From: Acidobacteriota bacterium
GTDB lineage: Bacteria > Acidobacteriota > Blastocatellia > RBC074
Direction of reading: 5' to 3'
DNA length: 46,728 bases
NCBI GenBank assembly: GCA_016789605.1
Contig: JAEUQO010000336.1
Location: 1 to 46,728 of the forward strand
Both the position numbers and the translations under genes were made by a program. Positions 10,644 through 28,629 of this stretch are shown here, one piece after another. A model generated the notes under the pieces. The model had not been told where the DNA came from. It did no database searches and worked only from the letters and a program-made list of their open reading frames with translations. The stretch's first letter is position 1, and the number at the start of each line of letters is the position of its first letter.

Positions 10644-11306
10644 TCAGATCAATCCAGCATGTTCGGCACGACGGATTGCTTCTAGCCGCGTGTGTGCATT
10701 GAGTTTGGTGAGTATGTGTTGAACATGGTTGTTGACGGTCGTGCGACTGATGTGCAGTTGTTCAGCGATAGCTCCAGTAGCGGTGCCTTTCGCCAGCAGT
10801 TTCAAAATTTCCAATTCACGGTCGGTTAACTCGACCACGCGCGCAGATGAGCGTGTAGTGGCAATTAAGTCATGGGCTTCTACAGGCGAGAGTTTGGTTT
10901 CGGCGATCAAGAAATCACGAACCAGCAACTCCAGCCGCTTGCGTGTGTCAATTCGTCGAATGATATGCAGCGCATAGGGCACGGCGTCGGCGGCAACTTG
11001 CAGGCGCAGGGTGGAAACATTGCACCATTGCGGCCCTTGTGGCGTCGGCACTTGCAAATCAAAGTTGCTCACTGGATGGTGGCATCTAATAGCCTGAGTA
11101 ATATGACAATCAGTCGAGCATACCGGGCCGCACTCATCCACGCCTTGCAATATCTGGTTGCAAGGCTGGCCAAGCGTTTCAGCGGCAGTCTTGTTAAACA
11201 ACTTTTCCGCCCCCGCATTCCAAGCCACAATCACACCACCGCCATTCACGGCAAAAGCCGCGTCCATTGTGCTTTCTACTATCCCCTTCAACTCTCGCAA
11301 CAGCAT
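10644..11306 (-). CDS. PAS-LuxR transcriptional regulator
   Basis: A 220-residue regulator. The N-terminal PAS domain (about residues 5-125, [21 protein letters not shown]...) includes a cysteine-rich segment [19 protein letters not shown] that could sense redox state or bind a metal or Fe-S centre. The C-terminal LuxR/GerE HTH reads [19 protein letters not shown]...[18 protein letters not shown]. There is no receiver domain, so it is a one-component sensor. The start at 11306 is preferred (GGGGA eleven bases upstream) over an ATG ten codons earlier without a ribosome site. It lies between the two nitrate/nitrite clusters and may control one of them; the sequence does not show which. Confidence 0.83.
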   Translation of the reverse strand: MLLRELKGIVESTMDAAFAVNGGGVIVAWNAGAEKLFNKTAAETLGQPCNQILQGVDECGPVCSTDCHITQAIRCHHPVSNFDLQVPTPQGPQWCNVSTLRLQVAADAVPYALHIIRRIDTRKRLELLVRDFLIAETKLSPVEAHDLIATTRSSARVVELTDRELEILKLLAKGTATGAIAEQLHISRTTVNNHVQHILTKLNAHTRLEAIRRAEHAGLI

Positions 11307-11622
11307 TCGATTTTCCCCATCACAAAATTGATGCAATCAAATTATTGTTCAGCGCGGCAGAAAAAGTAAACGATATAGATGAAGAGTGGAGCACAGTACG
11401 AGGGTAGTCGCATGAATAATGTGGCTGCGATCTTTTGGGAAACGCGATGAACTGGTACGGCCATCAAGTTTCCACACGCTCTCGGTTCCGCATCAGCCCC
11501 GCGAATGTCGGTGTCAGGTGTCGGTGAAGGAGTTTCCTTCCTGTTTGGTGGCTTGCCACACTAACCCTGGATAAGATGGCAAGCCAATCGTTCCATCAAT
11601 CATCAAGTTGTCGGAGGATTTC
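11307..11622. other. Divergent intergenic region
   Basis: About 316 bp between the PAS-LuxR gene (minus) and the barrel/thioredoxin gene (plus). It should contain both promoters. A good ribosome site, GGAGG at 11613-11617, precedes the ATG at 11623. No palindrome matching the Rrf2 sites and no RNA element was recognised. Confidence 0.45.
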
Positions 11623-13014
11623 ATGCAAAGCAAATGGTGTATGAGCACGCTAAGCTCCTCACGGAGTTGGCGTTGGAGATGGCTGTTGTTGCTGGGCGTT
11701 CTTTTCGGGTTGGTCAGCCCCGGTGCGGCGCAAGTCAAATGAGCGCCTTCGACGCTTCCGGTCGGAAGCCTCAATCAATCGAGCCGCTCACAGGCGCCGC
11801 GCGAGCTTTCGCTCGGCTGGTCTTTTGATTACCAGTATTTCAATCGCGCCCAAGCAGGCACGCAACCAACGGCGAATCCGAAGAACGAACAGACGATGGT
11901 GCGCACCTCTTTTCTCAATTTGAACTATCAAGTCAATCGGCGGTTGTCGCTCATGGCGCTACTGCCCGTGCGGATGATCAGCGCACCGAAAGACATTCGT
12001 CCGAACGAGCGTGTGACGCGCAGTTTCAAAGGGGTAGGCGATATAATGGTGCTGGGTAATTACCAACTCAACTTCCCGGAAAAAGCTACGCACCCGGCCT
12101 TCGCCATGCAATTCGGTATGCGGCTGCCGACGGGCAAGGCGCAGCCAGATCACACCTGGGCGGGCAGTCTCTCGCGCGACCCGGTGTTGCAAACCGGTTA
12201 TGGTACGGTTGATCCGTTACTAGGCGTGAGTTGTTATCAACAGTGGGGACGGACAGCGCTCTCGGCCAACGCGCTGGCGCGTTTGTCAGGCGGAGAAAAT
12301 CGTTACGGCCTCAAGTTCAGCAACGAACTGCAAGGCGGCGCGGGCTTGAGCCGTTCGTTCAAAACGCCGCGGGCGTTCGCGGCGTTCCTGAGCGGCGCGC
12401 AGTTGGGCGTGCGCATTTACGGCGTAAAAAGCGGCCACGATTTCGATCAAGGCAAGATCGTCAGCAATACCGGGGGACAATGGCTTTATCTGTTGCCGTC
12501 CGTCAATCTCGAAACCAAAAGTGGCGTTACCTACTTCTTCCAGTTCCAGCTTCCCGTTTATCAAAACGTCAACGGCGGGCAACTGGTCGCGCCTTACGGT
12601 TTCACCACTGGCATTGCCTTCACGCCCTTCCGTCGCAAAGCGGGTCGGGAAAGCGCTGTGCAACCTGCGCCGGTCAACTATGAGCCTGAAGTGATTTCGC
12701 GGGGCGAAAAGGTTGAATTGACCAGCCATCTCGCCGCAGGCCGCGTGACCGTCTTTGAGTTTTATGCGGATTGGTGCGCGGTTTGCCGGCGGCTGGATGC
12801 GGGGCTCAGACAATTGGCTTTTACGCGTCAGGATGTGGTGTTGAAGCGCGTCAATATCGGCGACGGTGAAACGGCGGTGAGCCAGCAATACAACATCACG
12901 GCGACGCCGACATTTTACGTTTACGGAACCGCTGGAAGCTTGTTCAAGGCATTCGTCACAGACGGCCTGCAGAAGCTCGAAGACGCAATCAAAGCCGCCA
13001 GCCTGAAGCCATAA
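11623..13014 (+). CDS. Beta-barrel/thioredoxin fusion protein interrupted by an in-frame TGA
   Basis: From ATG 11623 (GGAGG at 11613-11617) a 39-codon signal-peptide-like stretch (basic/Trp-rich, then WLLLLGVLFGLV, ending PGAAQVK) runs into TGA at 11740-11742. The same frame then continues without a stop to 13014. Downstream residues have beta-barrel character (LSLGWSFDYQYFNRAQ..., LNLNYQVNRRLSLMALLPVRM), like outer-membrane transporter-type proteins. The last ~110 residues form a thioredoxin fold with FYADWCAVCRR (CxxC) and a cis-Pro region ITATPTFYVYG. From the internal ATG at 11896 alone, 372 residues would be made without an export signal. Reading: a nonsense mutation, a sequencing error, or unusual readthrough. 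Function is unknown; a periplasm-facing disulfide or redox role is suggested by the CxxC only. Confidence 0.66.
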
Positions 13015-13224
13015 ATACAGCGGCGGGCGCGTAATCCGCAAAGTAGCAGGCGCGGCAGGCCCTTTTGGAAAATGATTAAAAAGTATCATGGTTCACTTTT
13101 GATCAATCCATTTGGGCAAGTCGGGAAAAGCGCCAACACTGCTGGAGAAAGCTCATCTGGCCCATCAGACGGACCGAGCCTACTCTGACTGCTCGCTTGT
13201 GAATTCTCCTTGCGGACATCCGTG

Positions 13225-13279
13225 TCACGCAAAACCCCGCACAGGGCGATAGTGTCGCCCTGTGCGGGGTTTTGCGTGA
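13225..13279. terminator. Perfect 25-bp-arm hairpin
   Basis: Arms 13225-13249 and 13255-13279 are exact reverse complements around a 5-base loop (tagtg). This would be an extremely stable stem about 210 bp after the barrel/thioredoxin gene and 270 bp before the second Rrf2 gene. The upper arm contains GGGGTTTT, but no separate U-tract follows the stem, so a classical rho-independent terminator is uncertain. It may be a bidirectional terminator or a palindromic repeat unit. Confidence 0.55.
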
Positions 13280-13463
13280 GGGAATCAACGCCTCCGAACT
13301 CGTTCAAGGGCCACCATCAAAAGGCGATTAACAAGACAGACAACGCAACAACGCGATTTCTGTTGGCAAGTTTGACGCGGAAACAGTTCAGCCATCCTTT
13401 CCAGCGCCTTATCACGCTGTTGTGGCAGGGTTGTTGGCAGTGAATGGCCTCTCTCACTAACAA

Positions 13464-13483
13464 AATGATGTTTTCACATCATT
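13464..13483. promoter_or_regulatory. Candidate Rrf2 operator, site 2
   Basis: AATGATG and CATCATT arms around a 6-base spacer (ttttca), identical in both arms to the site at 10388-10407. It lies 68 bp upstream of the ATG of the second Rrf2 gene, a suitable position for autoregulation of the regulator-nar operon. The binding protein is inferred from context. Confidence 0.62.
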
Positions 13484-13551
13484 GTCCGAGCATACCCAAA
13501 AGAGAAACACTATTAGGCGATAAGGAAGTCCATTATAGAGGCAATCTGACA

Positions 13552-13974
13552 ATGATTTTCTCGAAGGCTACAGGCTATGGAATTCGCGCATTGGCCTACT
13601 TGGCCAAGCACGCCGGTGAGAACCCCTGCGGACTGCGCGAGATTGCCGAGGCCGAACAGATTCCTCCTCTCTATCTGAGCAAGGTACTAGGCGACTTGCG
13701 GCGGCAGCGTCTGGTGCGCTCCACCAAAGGTATTCACGGCGGCTATGTATTAGCGCAGCAACCGCAAGAAATTTCTCTTCTGGATGTGTTCCGCATTCTG
13801 GAACCCGATCCTTATCTGGACACGTGCATCCTCGGTCACGGCGTTTGCAATGTTGATAACTGTTGTCCTTTGCACGCCAAATGGAACGTGGTGCGACAGG
13901 AATTGCTCGAATTTTTGCAGAATCAGACGATTGCGAAAATTACATCTACACCCGCGCAGGCGGAAAAGGGATAG
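13552..13974 (+). CDS. Rrf2-family Fe-S transcriptional regulator (nar-side cluster)
   Basis: A 140-residue paralogue of the regulator at 9709-10158. It begins [20 protein letters not shown], with the same [21 protein letters not shown] recognition region, the KGIHGGYVL wing and a C-x6-C-x5-C cluster site ([14 protein letters not shown], one extra Cys beside the last). The start is set where the family begins; a longer in-frame ORF from 13444 would run through the candidate operator. The next ATG (cytochrome c) follows its stop by two bases, so the regulator is the first gene of the nar operon. By analogy with NsrR-like proteins it may repress until an NO or redox signal damages the cluster (inference). 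Confidence 0.9.
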   Translation: MIFSKATGYGIRALAYLAKHAGENPCGLREIAEAEQIPPLYLSKVLGDLRRQRLVRSTKGIHGGYVLAQQPQEISLLDVFRILEPDPYLDTCILGHGVCNVDNCCPLHAKWNVVRQELLEFLQNQTIAKITSTPAQAEKG

Positions 13975-13976
13975 CT

Positions 13977-14848
13977 ATGAGAATTCATCTCACAAGGCAG
14001 CCCATCGCACTGTCCTTATGGCTGCTGACGGTGTTGTTTAGTCAGGTGGCGCGCGCGCAAACTGCGCCACTCGCCGCTGCGCCCGCTGGCCCCGCTGTCT
14101 CGTTCGAGAAGCGTTGTTACAGTTGCCACAACATCGGCAGCGGCAATAAAAAAGGCCCTGATCTGAATGGTGTCACCGACCGGCGCACGCGCGACTGGCT
14201 GCACGAGTACATCGAAACTCCCGCCGCCTTCTACCGCAAAGGCGATCCCACCGCTGTTGAGTTGTTCAAGAAATTCGCGCCCGAAGTCATGCCCGACCAG
14301 GCGCTGACAACCGAAGAGATTGACGCCATCCTGAACATGATTCAGGCGTTGACGCGCAAGGGCGAAGTTTACGTGCCGCCCGGCGCGAAGCTCGCGCGGG
14401 TGATGGGGCTGACCGATGTTTACGCCGGCTGGCGGCTTTTCACTGGCAGGGACAAGCTGCAAAACGGCGGCGCGGCCTGCATCTCTTGCCACACGCTCGC
14501 CAGCGCCGGAAGGTTGGGCGGCGGCACGCTGGGGCCTGATCTGACGACGGCCAATATCAAATACCGCAATCCTGAATTGATCTCGATCTTGCAGAATCCG
14601 AATTTCCCGACGATGAGCAGCGTTTTCGCCGCGCATCCACTCAGCGATGAAGAGATCGTCAAACTCTTCGCGCTGTTCGATCACCACCGGCGGCAGAACC
14701 CCACGGCCCAAGCGGGCGCGACCACTTACGATTTCAAGTTTCCCCTGCTGGGCGCAATCACGCTGATTGGCGCGGTCGTGGGCATGAATTGGATTTGGAA
14801 AAACCGCCATCGCGGCGTGCGCGAAGAGATTGTGCGGAGGAGCAGAAT

Positions 14849-14852
<4 letters not shown>
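13977..14852 (+). CDS. narC: Diheme cytochrome c, NarC-like
   Basis: A 291-residue protein with an N-terminal signal segment ([18 protein letters not shown]), two heme sites CYSCH and CISCH in separate cytochrome domains, and a C-terminal membrane helix ([18 protein letters not shown]) with a basic tail. A membrane-tethered diheme cytochrome c ahead of narG is the arrangement known from the Thermus nar operon, where NarC takes part in electron flow around NarGHI. The start at 13977 is chosen because a signal peptide follows directly; the upstream ORF extension overlaps the Rrf2 gene. Its TGA overlaps the narG ATG (ATGA), so the two are translationally coupled. Confidence 0.87.
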
Positions 14853-18472
<3,620 letters not shown>

Positions 18473-18554
18473 CTAGCTCTCTTTTCTTGAGCCCCAGATG
18501 GCTCCCAGCAATGTCGCTTCCTAACTCATGACTATAACTAACCACGGAGGGCTT

Positions 18555-19646
18555 ATGTCATTCAGAAAGCAAGCAGTTCTTCTTGCATTCGGAGTTTTAA
18601 TCTCCACCTCAATCGAAGCTCTAGGTCAAGACGTCTGCAACGATCTAGCGAAGACAATCGTTTTCAATACAAGCCGATCATTTAGTCTTATTGAGCAGCA
18701 GCAAATTAATAAAGCGAGCCTTTGTTTCGAACAATACAAGCAAGACAGCAGTTCTCAGTCTCTACAAATCGAAGCGGCATACAAATTTTTCTCCGGTGGG
18801 CTGTCTGGTAGCAAAGAACAAATCCTTGCTGAGCAGAACAAGCAATGCGAAGCTAAGTTTGGAGACTATTGGTCCCGCAGTATCCTAAGCAATGATGCTA
18901 GAACAGCTTCTCTTGAAGCACTCGAAGTAATAAAGGAGTGCGTCCGTCTCAATTCAAAGGGGCTCACCCCAAGAATGACAGTTACGCCCGATGGGCGAGA
19001 ATTCACCTTGACCCTCGAATGGAACTCAAGCCCAGCAACAACTCTTAGGGTAGATCATGTTGGCCCTCGTAGTTTCACAGGTTTCAAGTGCAATGTTCAG
19101 TCTCCTGACGGATTCAAGCCTGTCTTGGCATATAAAGATGTACGCACCACTATCACAAGCGGTGGGTCATTTACGTTATCTTGTGAGCGCCCAGCAATAA
19201 TACGAAAGCTAGATGGCGAAGACCTCACTTGCTACCGAGACGCATTGTTATCCGTCGCAACAAGCGGGCCAACTGGAACTATTAAATTGTCGCAAGTTTG
19301 TATTCCGAGTATGCCCGGCAAACGCGCCGAGTTAATTGAAAAGCGGTTAAAAGGCACCGAGAGTATGCTAGATAATCTAAGGAACAACCTTTCAAATATT
19401 GATAGTGAGGTAAGAAATATCCCTAGATTCGGTGGCTGGTATCAGAAAGCAGATGACCCGAATGCAACCAAGTTACATCGCCCAAATAAGTTCAAAGTAG
19501 GCGATCAACCACCTGAGCCATACTCCTGCCCGCCCGGATATACAGAATATGAAGCGCGAGTTAGAACTGCGGAGCCTGATGTCATAGGCGGAACCAGGGG
19601 AATAGGGTCTGTAGTGGTTATATGTTTCAAATCACTAAAGCAATGA
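18555..19646 (+). CDS. AT-rich secreted protein of unknown function inserted between narG and narH
   Basis: 363 residues from ATG 18555 (CGGAGGG just upstream); an ATG nine codons earlier is less well placed. The N-terminal signal peptide (AVLLAFGVLISTSIEALGQ) is followed by a Cys-containing mature protein (about nine cysteines) rich in Ser, Lys and Asn, with a helical N-terminal half and a beta-rich middle. I do not recognise a family. The base composition is clearly more AT-rich than narG and narH on either side. The gene breaks what is normally a continuous narGHJI order, which points to a recent insertion of foreign DNA. No transposase or inverted ends were seen around it. Transcription would still run in the nar direction, so the operon may survive. 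Confidence 0.7.
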   Translation: MSFRKQAVLLAFGVLISTSIEALGQDVCNDLAKTIVFNTSRSFSLIEQQQINKASLCFEQYKQDSSSQSLQIEAAYKFFSGGLSGSKEQILAEQNKQCEAKFGDYWSRSILSNDARTASLEALEVIKECVRLNSKGLTPRMTVTPDGREFTLTLEWNSSPATTLRVDHVGPRSFTGFKCNVQSPDGFKPVLAYKDVRTTITSGGSFTLSCERPAIIRKLDGEDLTCYRDALLSVATSGPTGTIKLSQVCIPSMPGKRAELIEKRLKGTESMLDNLRNNLSNIDSEVRNIPRFGGWYQKADDPNATKLHRPNKFKVGDQPPEPYSCPPGYTEYEARVRTAEPDVIGGTRGIGSVVVICFKSLKQ

Positions 19647-19704
19647 AATGGTATTACGTGCGTGGGAAATGAAGAATGTTTGGTGACAAAGGCTAACGTT
19701 ATGT

Positions 19705-19726
19705 TAGTTGTGGTCACTGACAACTA
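19705..19726. other. Small stem-loop between inserted ORF and narH
   Basis: Arms TAGTTGT (19705-19711) and ACAACTA (19720-19726) with an 8-base loop, in an AT-rich 145-bp gap. There is no U-tract, so it is weak as a terminator. It may be a remnant of the inserted segment. Confidence 0.3.
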
Positions 19727-19791
19727 GCATAGAAAGTCCAAACGAAACAAGAATTGAAATAGGTTTATCAACTCTCTAGAGGAGTCTAGTT

Positions 19792-21285
<1,494 letters not shown>

Positions 21286-21288
21286 GCG

Positions 21289-21876
21289 ATGCGGAATGGC
21301 GCGCAACACAACACCCAAGCGGCGCTGCTGGCGCTGGCTGATTTGCTCGAATACCCCGGCGCGGATTGGCCGCAACGGTTGGAACTGATTGCAGACTCGT
21401 TGGGCGATCAGACATTGGCGGAGTTTTCCCGGCGGACGGCATCGTTGCCGCTGGCGTCATTGCAAGAAACGTACACACAAACTTTTGATCTCAACCCGGT
21501 TGCCACGTTGGAAATCGGCTATCACCTGTTTGGCGAAAACTACAAGCGCGGTCTCTTTCTGGCGCAGTTGCGCGAGACCGAAGCGCAATACGCGCTCGAC
21601 GAGCAGCGGCATTTGCCGGATTACCTGCCCACACTGCTGCGCCTGCTGACCAAATTGGATGACCGGGAATTGCGCGAAGACCTAATCGCCGAATGTATGC
21701 TGCCCGCTCTTGGGAAGATGAAGACCGCGTTGAAGAGCAAAGAGAACCTTTACGCGCCGCTCGTCGAAGCCGTCGAAACGCGGCTCATAGCGGAAGCGCC
21801 CGCGCGTGCGGTTGGCCTGTTGGCGCGAGAATTGAACGTGCTCCCGCGCGCTGCGGAGTTGAGTTTCATCGGCTAA
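21289..21876 (+). CDS. narJ: Nitrate reductase assembly chaperone NarJ
   Basis: A 195-residue all-helical protein of the NarJ/TorD family. The segment YTQTFDLNPVATLEIGYHLFGE matches the conserved NarJ core in which the chaperone recognises apo-NarG for Mo-cofactor insertion. It follows narH by 3 bp and precedes narI by 17 bp, the standard operon order. It is cytoplasmic and not part of the final enzyme. Confidence 0.93.
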   Translation: MRNGAQHNTQAALLALADLLEYPGADWPQRLELIADSLGDQTLAEFSRRTASLPLASLQETYTQTFDLNPVATLEIGYHLFGENYKRGLFLAQLRETEAQYALDEQRHLPDYLPTLLRLLTKLDDRELREDLIAECMLPALGKMKTALKSKENLYAPLVEAVETRLIAEAPARAVGLLARELNVLPRAAELSFIG

Positions 21877-21893
21877 GTCGGAAAAGAGGGAAT

Positions 21894-22664
<771 letters not shown>

Positions 22665-22668
22665 AAAG

Positions 22669-23256
22669 ATGAACCTCAGAACCGCCAAGATCATTTCGTT
22701 ATCGTTGACGGTGCTCGGCGTATTCGTCGCTTTGCAGGGCGCGAGTTTCAGTTGGTTCAACAACCATCAGGGGTATGCGCCCGCGCAACCGATCAATTTC
22801 TCGCATCGCGTGCATGCGGGCGACAACCAGATTCCTTGCCTCTACTGCCATGCGGCGGCGGCGACGTCGAAAGCCGCGGGCGTCCCAGCGGCTTCAATCT
22901 GCATGAATTGCCATTCGCAGACGCGCAAGGATTCGCCGGAAGTGCAAAAGATCGCGCGCGCCGTGGCCGAAAACAAACCCATCGAATGGGTCAGGATTCA
23001 CGATCTGCCCGATCACGTGGCGTTCAACCACAGCCGTCACATCGCGGCGGAGATCAAATGCCAGCAATGCCACGGCCCCGTCGAGACGATGGATCGAGTC
23101 GCGCAGTTCGAGACACTCTCGATGGGCATGTGCATCAACTGCCATCGGACGCATCGCGTGGTGACGCTCGACGCGGCAGGCCGTCCACAGGTTGCGCAGG
23201 AAGCGACGCGAGCGCGCTTGCTGGCTTCGACCGATTGCGCCGTGTGCCATCACTAG
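22669..23256 (+). CDS. actA: Alternative complex III pentaheme cytochrome c, ActA
   Basis: 195 residues with one N-terminal membrane segment (IISLSLTVLGVFVALQGASF) and five heme sites: CLYCH, CMNCH, CQQCH, CINCH, CAVCH. Five hemes and this size are characteristic of ActA. It accepts electrons from the Fe-S subunit ActB and passes them to ActE or soluble cytochrome c. The start at 22669 follows narI by 4 bp; the in-frame upstream ATG lies inside narI. The stop codon is embedded in the left arm of a 26-bp inverted repeat. Confidence 0.92.
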   Translation: MNLRTAKIISLSLTVLGVFVALQGASFSWFNNHQGYAPAQPINFSHRVHAGDNQIPCLYCHAAAATSKAAGVPAASICMNCHSQTRKDSPEVQKIARAVAENKPIEWVRIHDLPDHVAFNHSRHIAAEIKCQQCHGPVETMDRVAQFETLSMGMCINCHRTHRVVTLDAAGRPQVAQEATRARLLASTDCAVCHH

Positions 23257-23343
23257 GCTGCTTGGCAAATGCGCGTTCGGAGTGAATAGCGGCGCAGATG
23301 GCGGCTGCACCGGTTCGCCGAACGCGCATTTGCCAAGCAGCCT
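23255..23343. repeat. Palindromic element at the actA 3' end
   Basis: Perfect 26-bp arms at 23255-23280 and 23318-23343 with a 37-base loop. The left arm starts in the actA stop codon, and the right arm ends 10 bp before the next ATG. It has the same architecture as the palindromes at 426-538 and 10173-10336 but a different sequence. A REP-like unit or mRNA-processing/attenuation hairpin between actA and the following genes is possible. Confidence 0.78.
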
Positions 23344-23352
23344 GAGACGCGG

Positions 23353-23700
23353 ATGAAACCGCTAAAGAATTTACCGAAGAAGAGTCTGGTGAAGAAGGAT
23401 ACGCTTGAAGTGAAATACAAATGGTTGCCAGTAGTGAATGCGGAGAAGTGCGACGGCTGTGGCAAATGTGTCGAAGCCTGCGGCCCGCGTTGTTTGGCGA
23501 TTATCAACCAGCTTGCCGTACTGACCGAAGCGGAACGTTGCGGCAGCGAAGAGCATTGCATTGAACCATGCCCGCAGAAAGCCATTCGCATGGAGTGGCT
23601 GCCGTGGGAAGGCGACGAAGCGCGAGGCAAGTGGCAAACTCCCAATCTGCTCGCGCAGATTATAAGTAAAAAGGAGATAGGCTATGAAATTAGCAACTAA
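23353..23700 (+). CDS. Ferredoxin-like 4Fe-4S protein within the act cluster
   Basis: 115 residues with two cysteine groups: CDGCGKCVEACGPRC, and a longer-spaced CGSEEHCIEPCP, consistent with one or two [4Fe-4S] clusters. It has no signal peptide. It sits between actA and actB, in the operon direction. Its last third is duplicated at 24147-24267, and its own C-terminus (IISKKEIGYEISN) appears to be created by the inserted segment. The duplicate ends in LLTQTC, which may be the original C-terminus. The gene may have been restored or altered by the insertion. Its role is not known; it may donate electrons to the complex. Confidence 0.75.
   Translation: MKPLKNLPKKSLVKKDTLEVKYKWLPVVNAEKCDGCGKCVEACGPRCLAIINQLAVLTEAERCGSEEHCIEPCPQKAIRMEWLPWEGDEARGKWQTPNLLAQIISKKEIGYEISN
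23539..23659 (+). repeat. 121-bp direct repeat, copy 1 (in ferredoxin gene)
   Basis: Identical to 24147-24267 at 118 of 121 positions by eye. It covers the second cysteine motif and the MEWLPWEGDEARGKW region of the ferredoxin. The two copies bracket an AT-rich segment with one small gene. Confidence 0.9.
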
Positions 23701-24028
23701 AACACCGAAAGAGCTAGAAAGCACTATATCGGCAATCAGCAATCATCTTGCCGAAATTAAGGATTACGAAAAAATGATGGATGAGGTCGGAGGCGCACCG
23801 TCTGTTTATTTGGAAAAGCACGGAATCGCCGTGCCAGATGGCATCACCATTAATTGCGTGCGAGTTTTTTCAACCGCACCTAAAACGAAAAAAGCCGACA
23901 GCACGAAGGTAGCAAAAAAGAAGAAGGATAAATACATAGGTGAGGCTACCTGGAATAACGGACATTACATCTGCCGTGTATACGAGAGGCCAAACGGTAC
24001 TCAGTACGAGGTGTGTTGGTGTCGGTAA
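23684..24028 (+). CDS. Small protein on the inserted segment, weakly leader-peptide-like
   Basis: 114 residues with a good ribosome site (AAGGAG, ATG 23684), overlapping the end of the ferredoxin frame by 17 bp. The helical N-terminal half ends in YLEKHGIAVPDGITINCVRV. That segment is reminiscent of the LGIxLPxGVxVxVV pattern of nitrile-hydratase-type RiPP leader peptides. A Lys-rich linker follows, then a C-terminal piece with three cysteines and aromatic residues ending YEVCWCR. I see no modification or export enzyme nearby, so a peptide natural product is only a guess. The composition is AT-rich and unlike the neighbours, and it lies between the two copies of a 121-bp repeat, so it is a likely recent arrival. 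Confidence 0.6.
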   Translation: MKLATKTPKELESTISAISNHLAEIKDYEKMMDEVGGAPSVYLEKHGIAVPDGITINCVRVFSTAPKTKKADSTKVAKKKKDKYIGEATWNNGHYICRVYERPNGTQYEVCWCR

Positions 24029-24146
24029 TCTGCGCAAGGCGGTACAGCAGCGCGTTCGACTCGGACCTGCGAAAGCGACGCATTGCTCCTGTTTTTGCAT
24101 CCCGGTTAAAGCGACGTTAGGCAGCATTTTGCTGGCCGAGGAGCAA

Positions 24147-24267
24147 TGCGGCAGCGAAGAGCATTGCATTGAACCATGCCCGCAGAAGGCCATTCGCATG
24201 GAGTGGCTGCCGTGGGAAGGCGACGAAGCGCGAGGCAAGTGGCAAGCTCCCAATCTGCTCACGCAGA
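24147..24267 (+). repeat. 121-bp direct repeat, copy 2
   Basis: Second copy of the ferredoxin segment, three mismatches from 23539-23659. It is preceded by about 120 bp of non-coding sequence after the inserted gene. Confidence 0.9.
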
Positions 24268-24275
24268 CCTGTTGA
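24147..24275 (+). pseudogene. Ferredoxin C-terminal remnant
   Basis: The open frame carries CGSEEHCIEPCP and MEWLPWEGDEARGKW, then ends APNLLTQTC and a stop at 24275, nine bases before actB. It lacks the first cysteine motif and a plausible start. It looks like the stranded 3' end of the original ferredoxin gene, left behind when the segment with the small gene was inserted by duplication. Confidence 0.7.
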
Positions 24276-24283
24276 AGGAATCT

Positions 24284-27214
<2,931 letters not shown>

Positions 27215-27219
27215 CCTTT

Positions 27220-28612
<1,393 letters not shown>

Positions 28613-28629
<17 letters not shown>

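Larger units (their letters stand above)
13015..13551. other. Intergenic region upstream of the nar cluster
   Basis: About 540 bp without a supportable gene. It contains the 55-bp perfect hairpin at 13225-13279 and the candidate operator at 13464-13483. Short open frames here read through the hairpin and lack protein features. The promoter of the Rrf2-nar operon should lie between about 13400 and 13550. Confidence 0.5.

Noticed and set aside
11740..11742. Selenocysteine at the in-frame TGA
   Set aside because: The position is at the signal-peptide/mature boundary, not a redox site, and no SECIS-like hairpin was evident directly after it. Kept only as a read-check item.
24100..24125. GTTAGGC-type sequences near gene ends (24114, 33845, 38681), possible integron attC sites
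   Set aside because: No matching left-hand GCCTAAC partner or foldable attC structure was found beside them, and no integron integrase is present.
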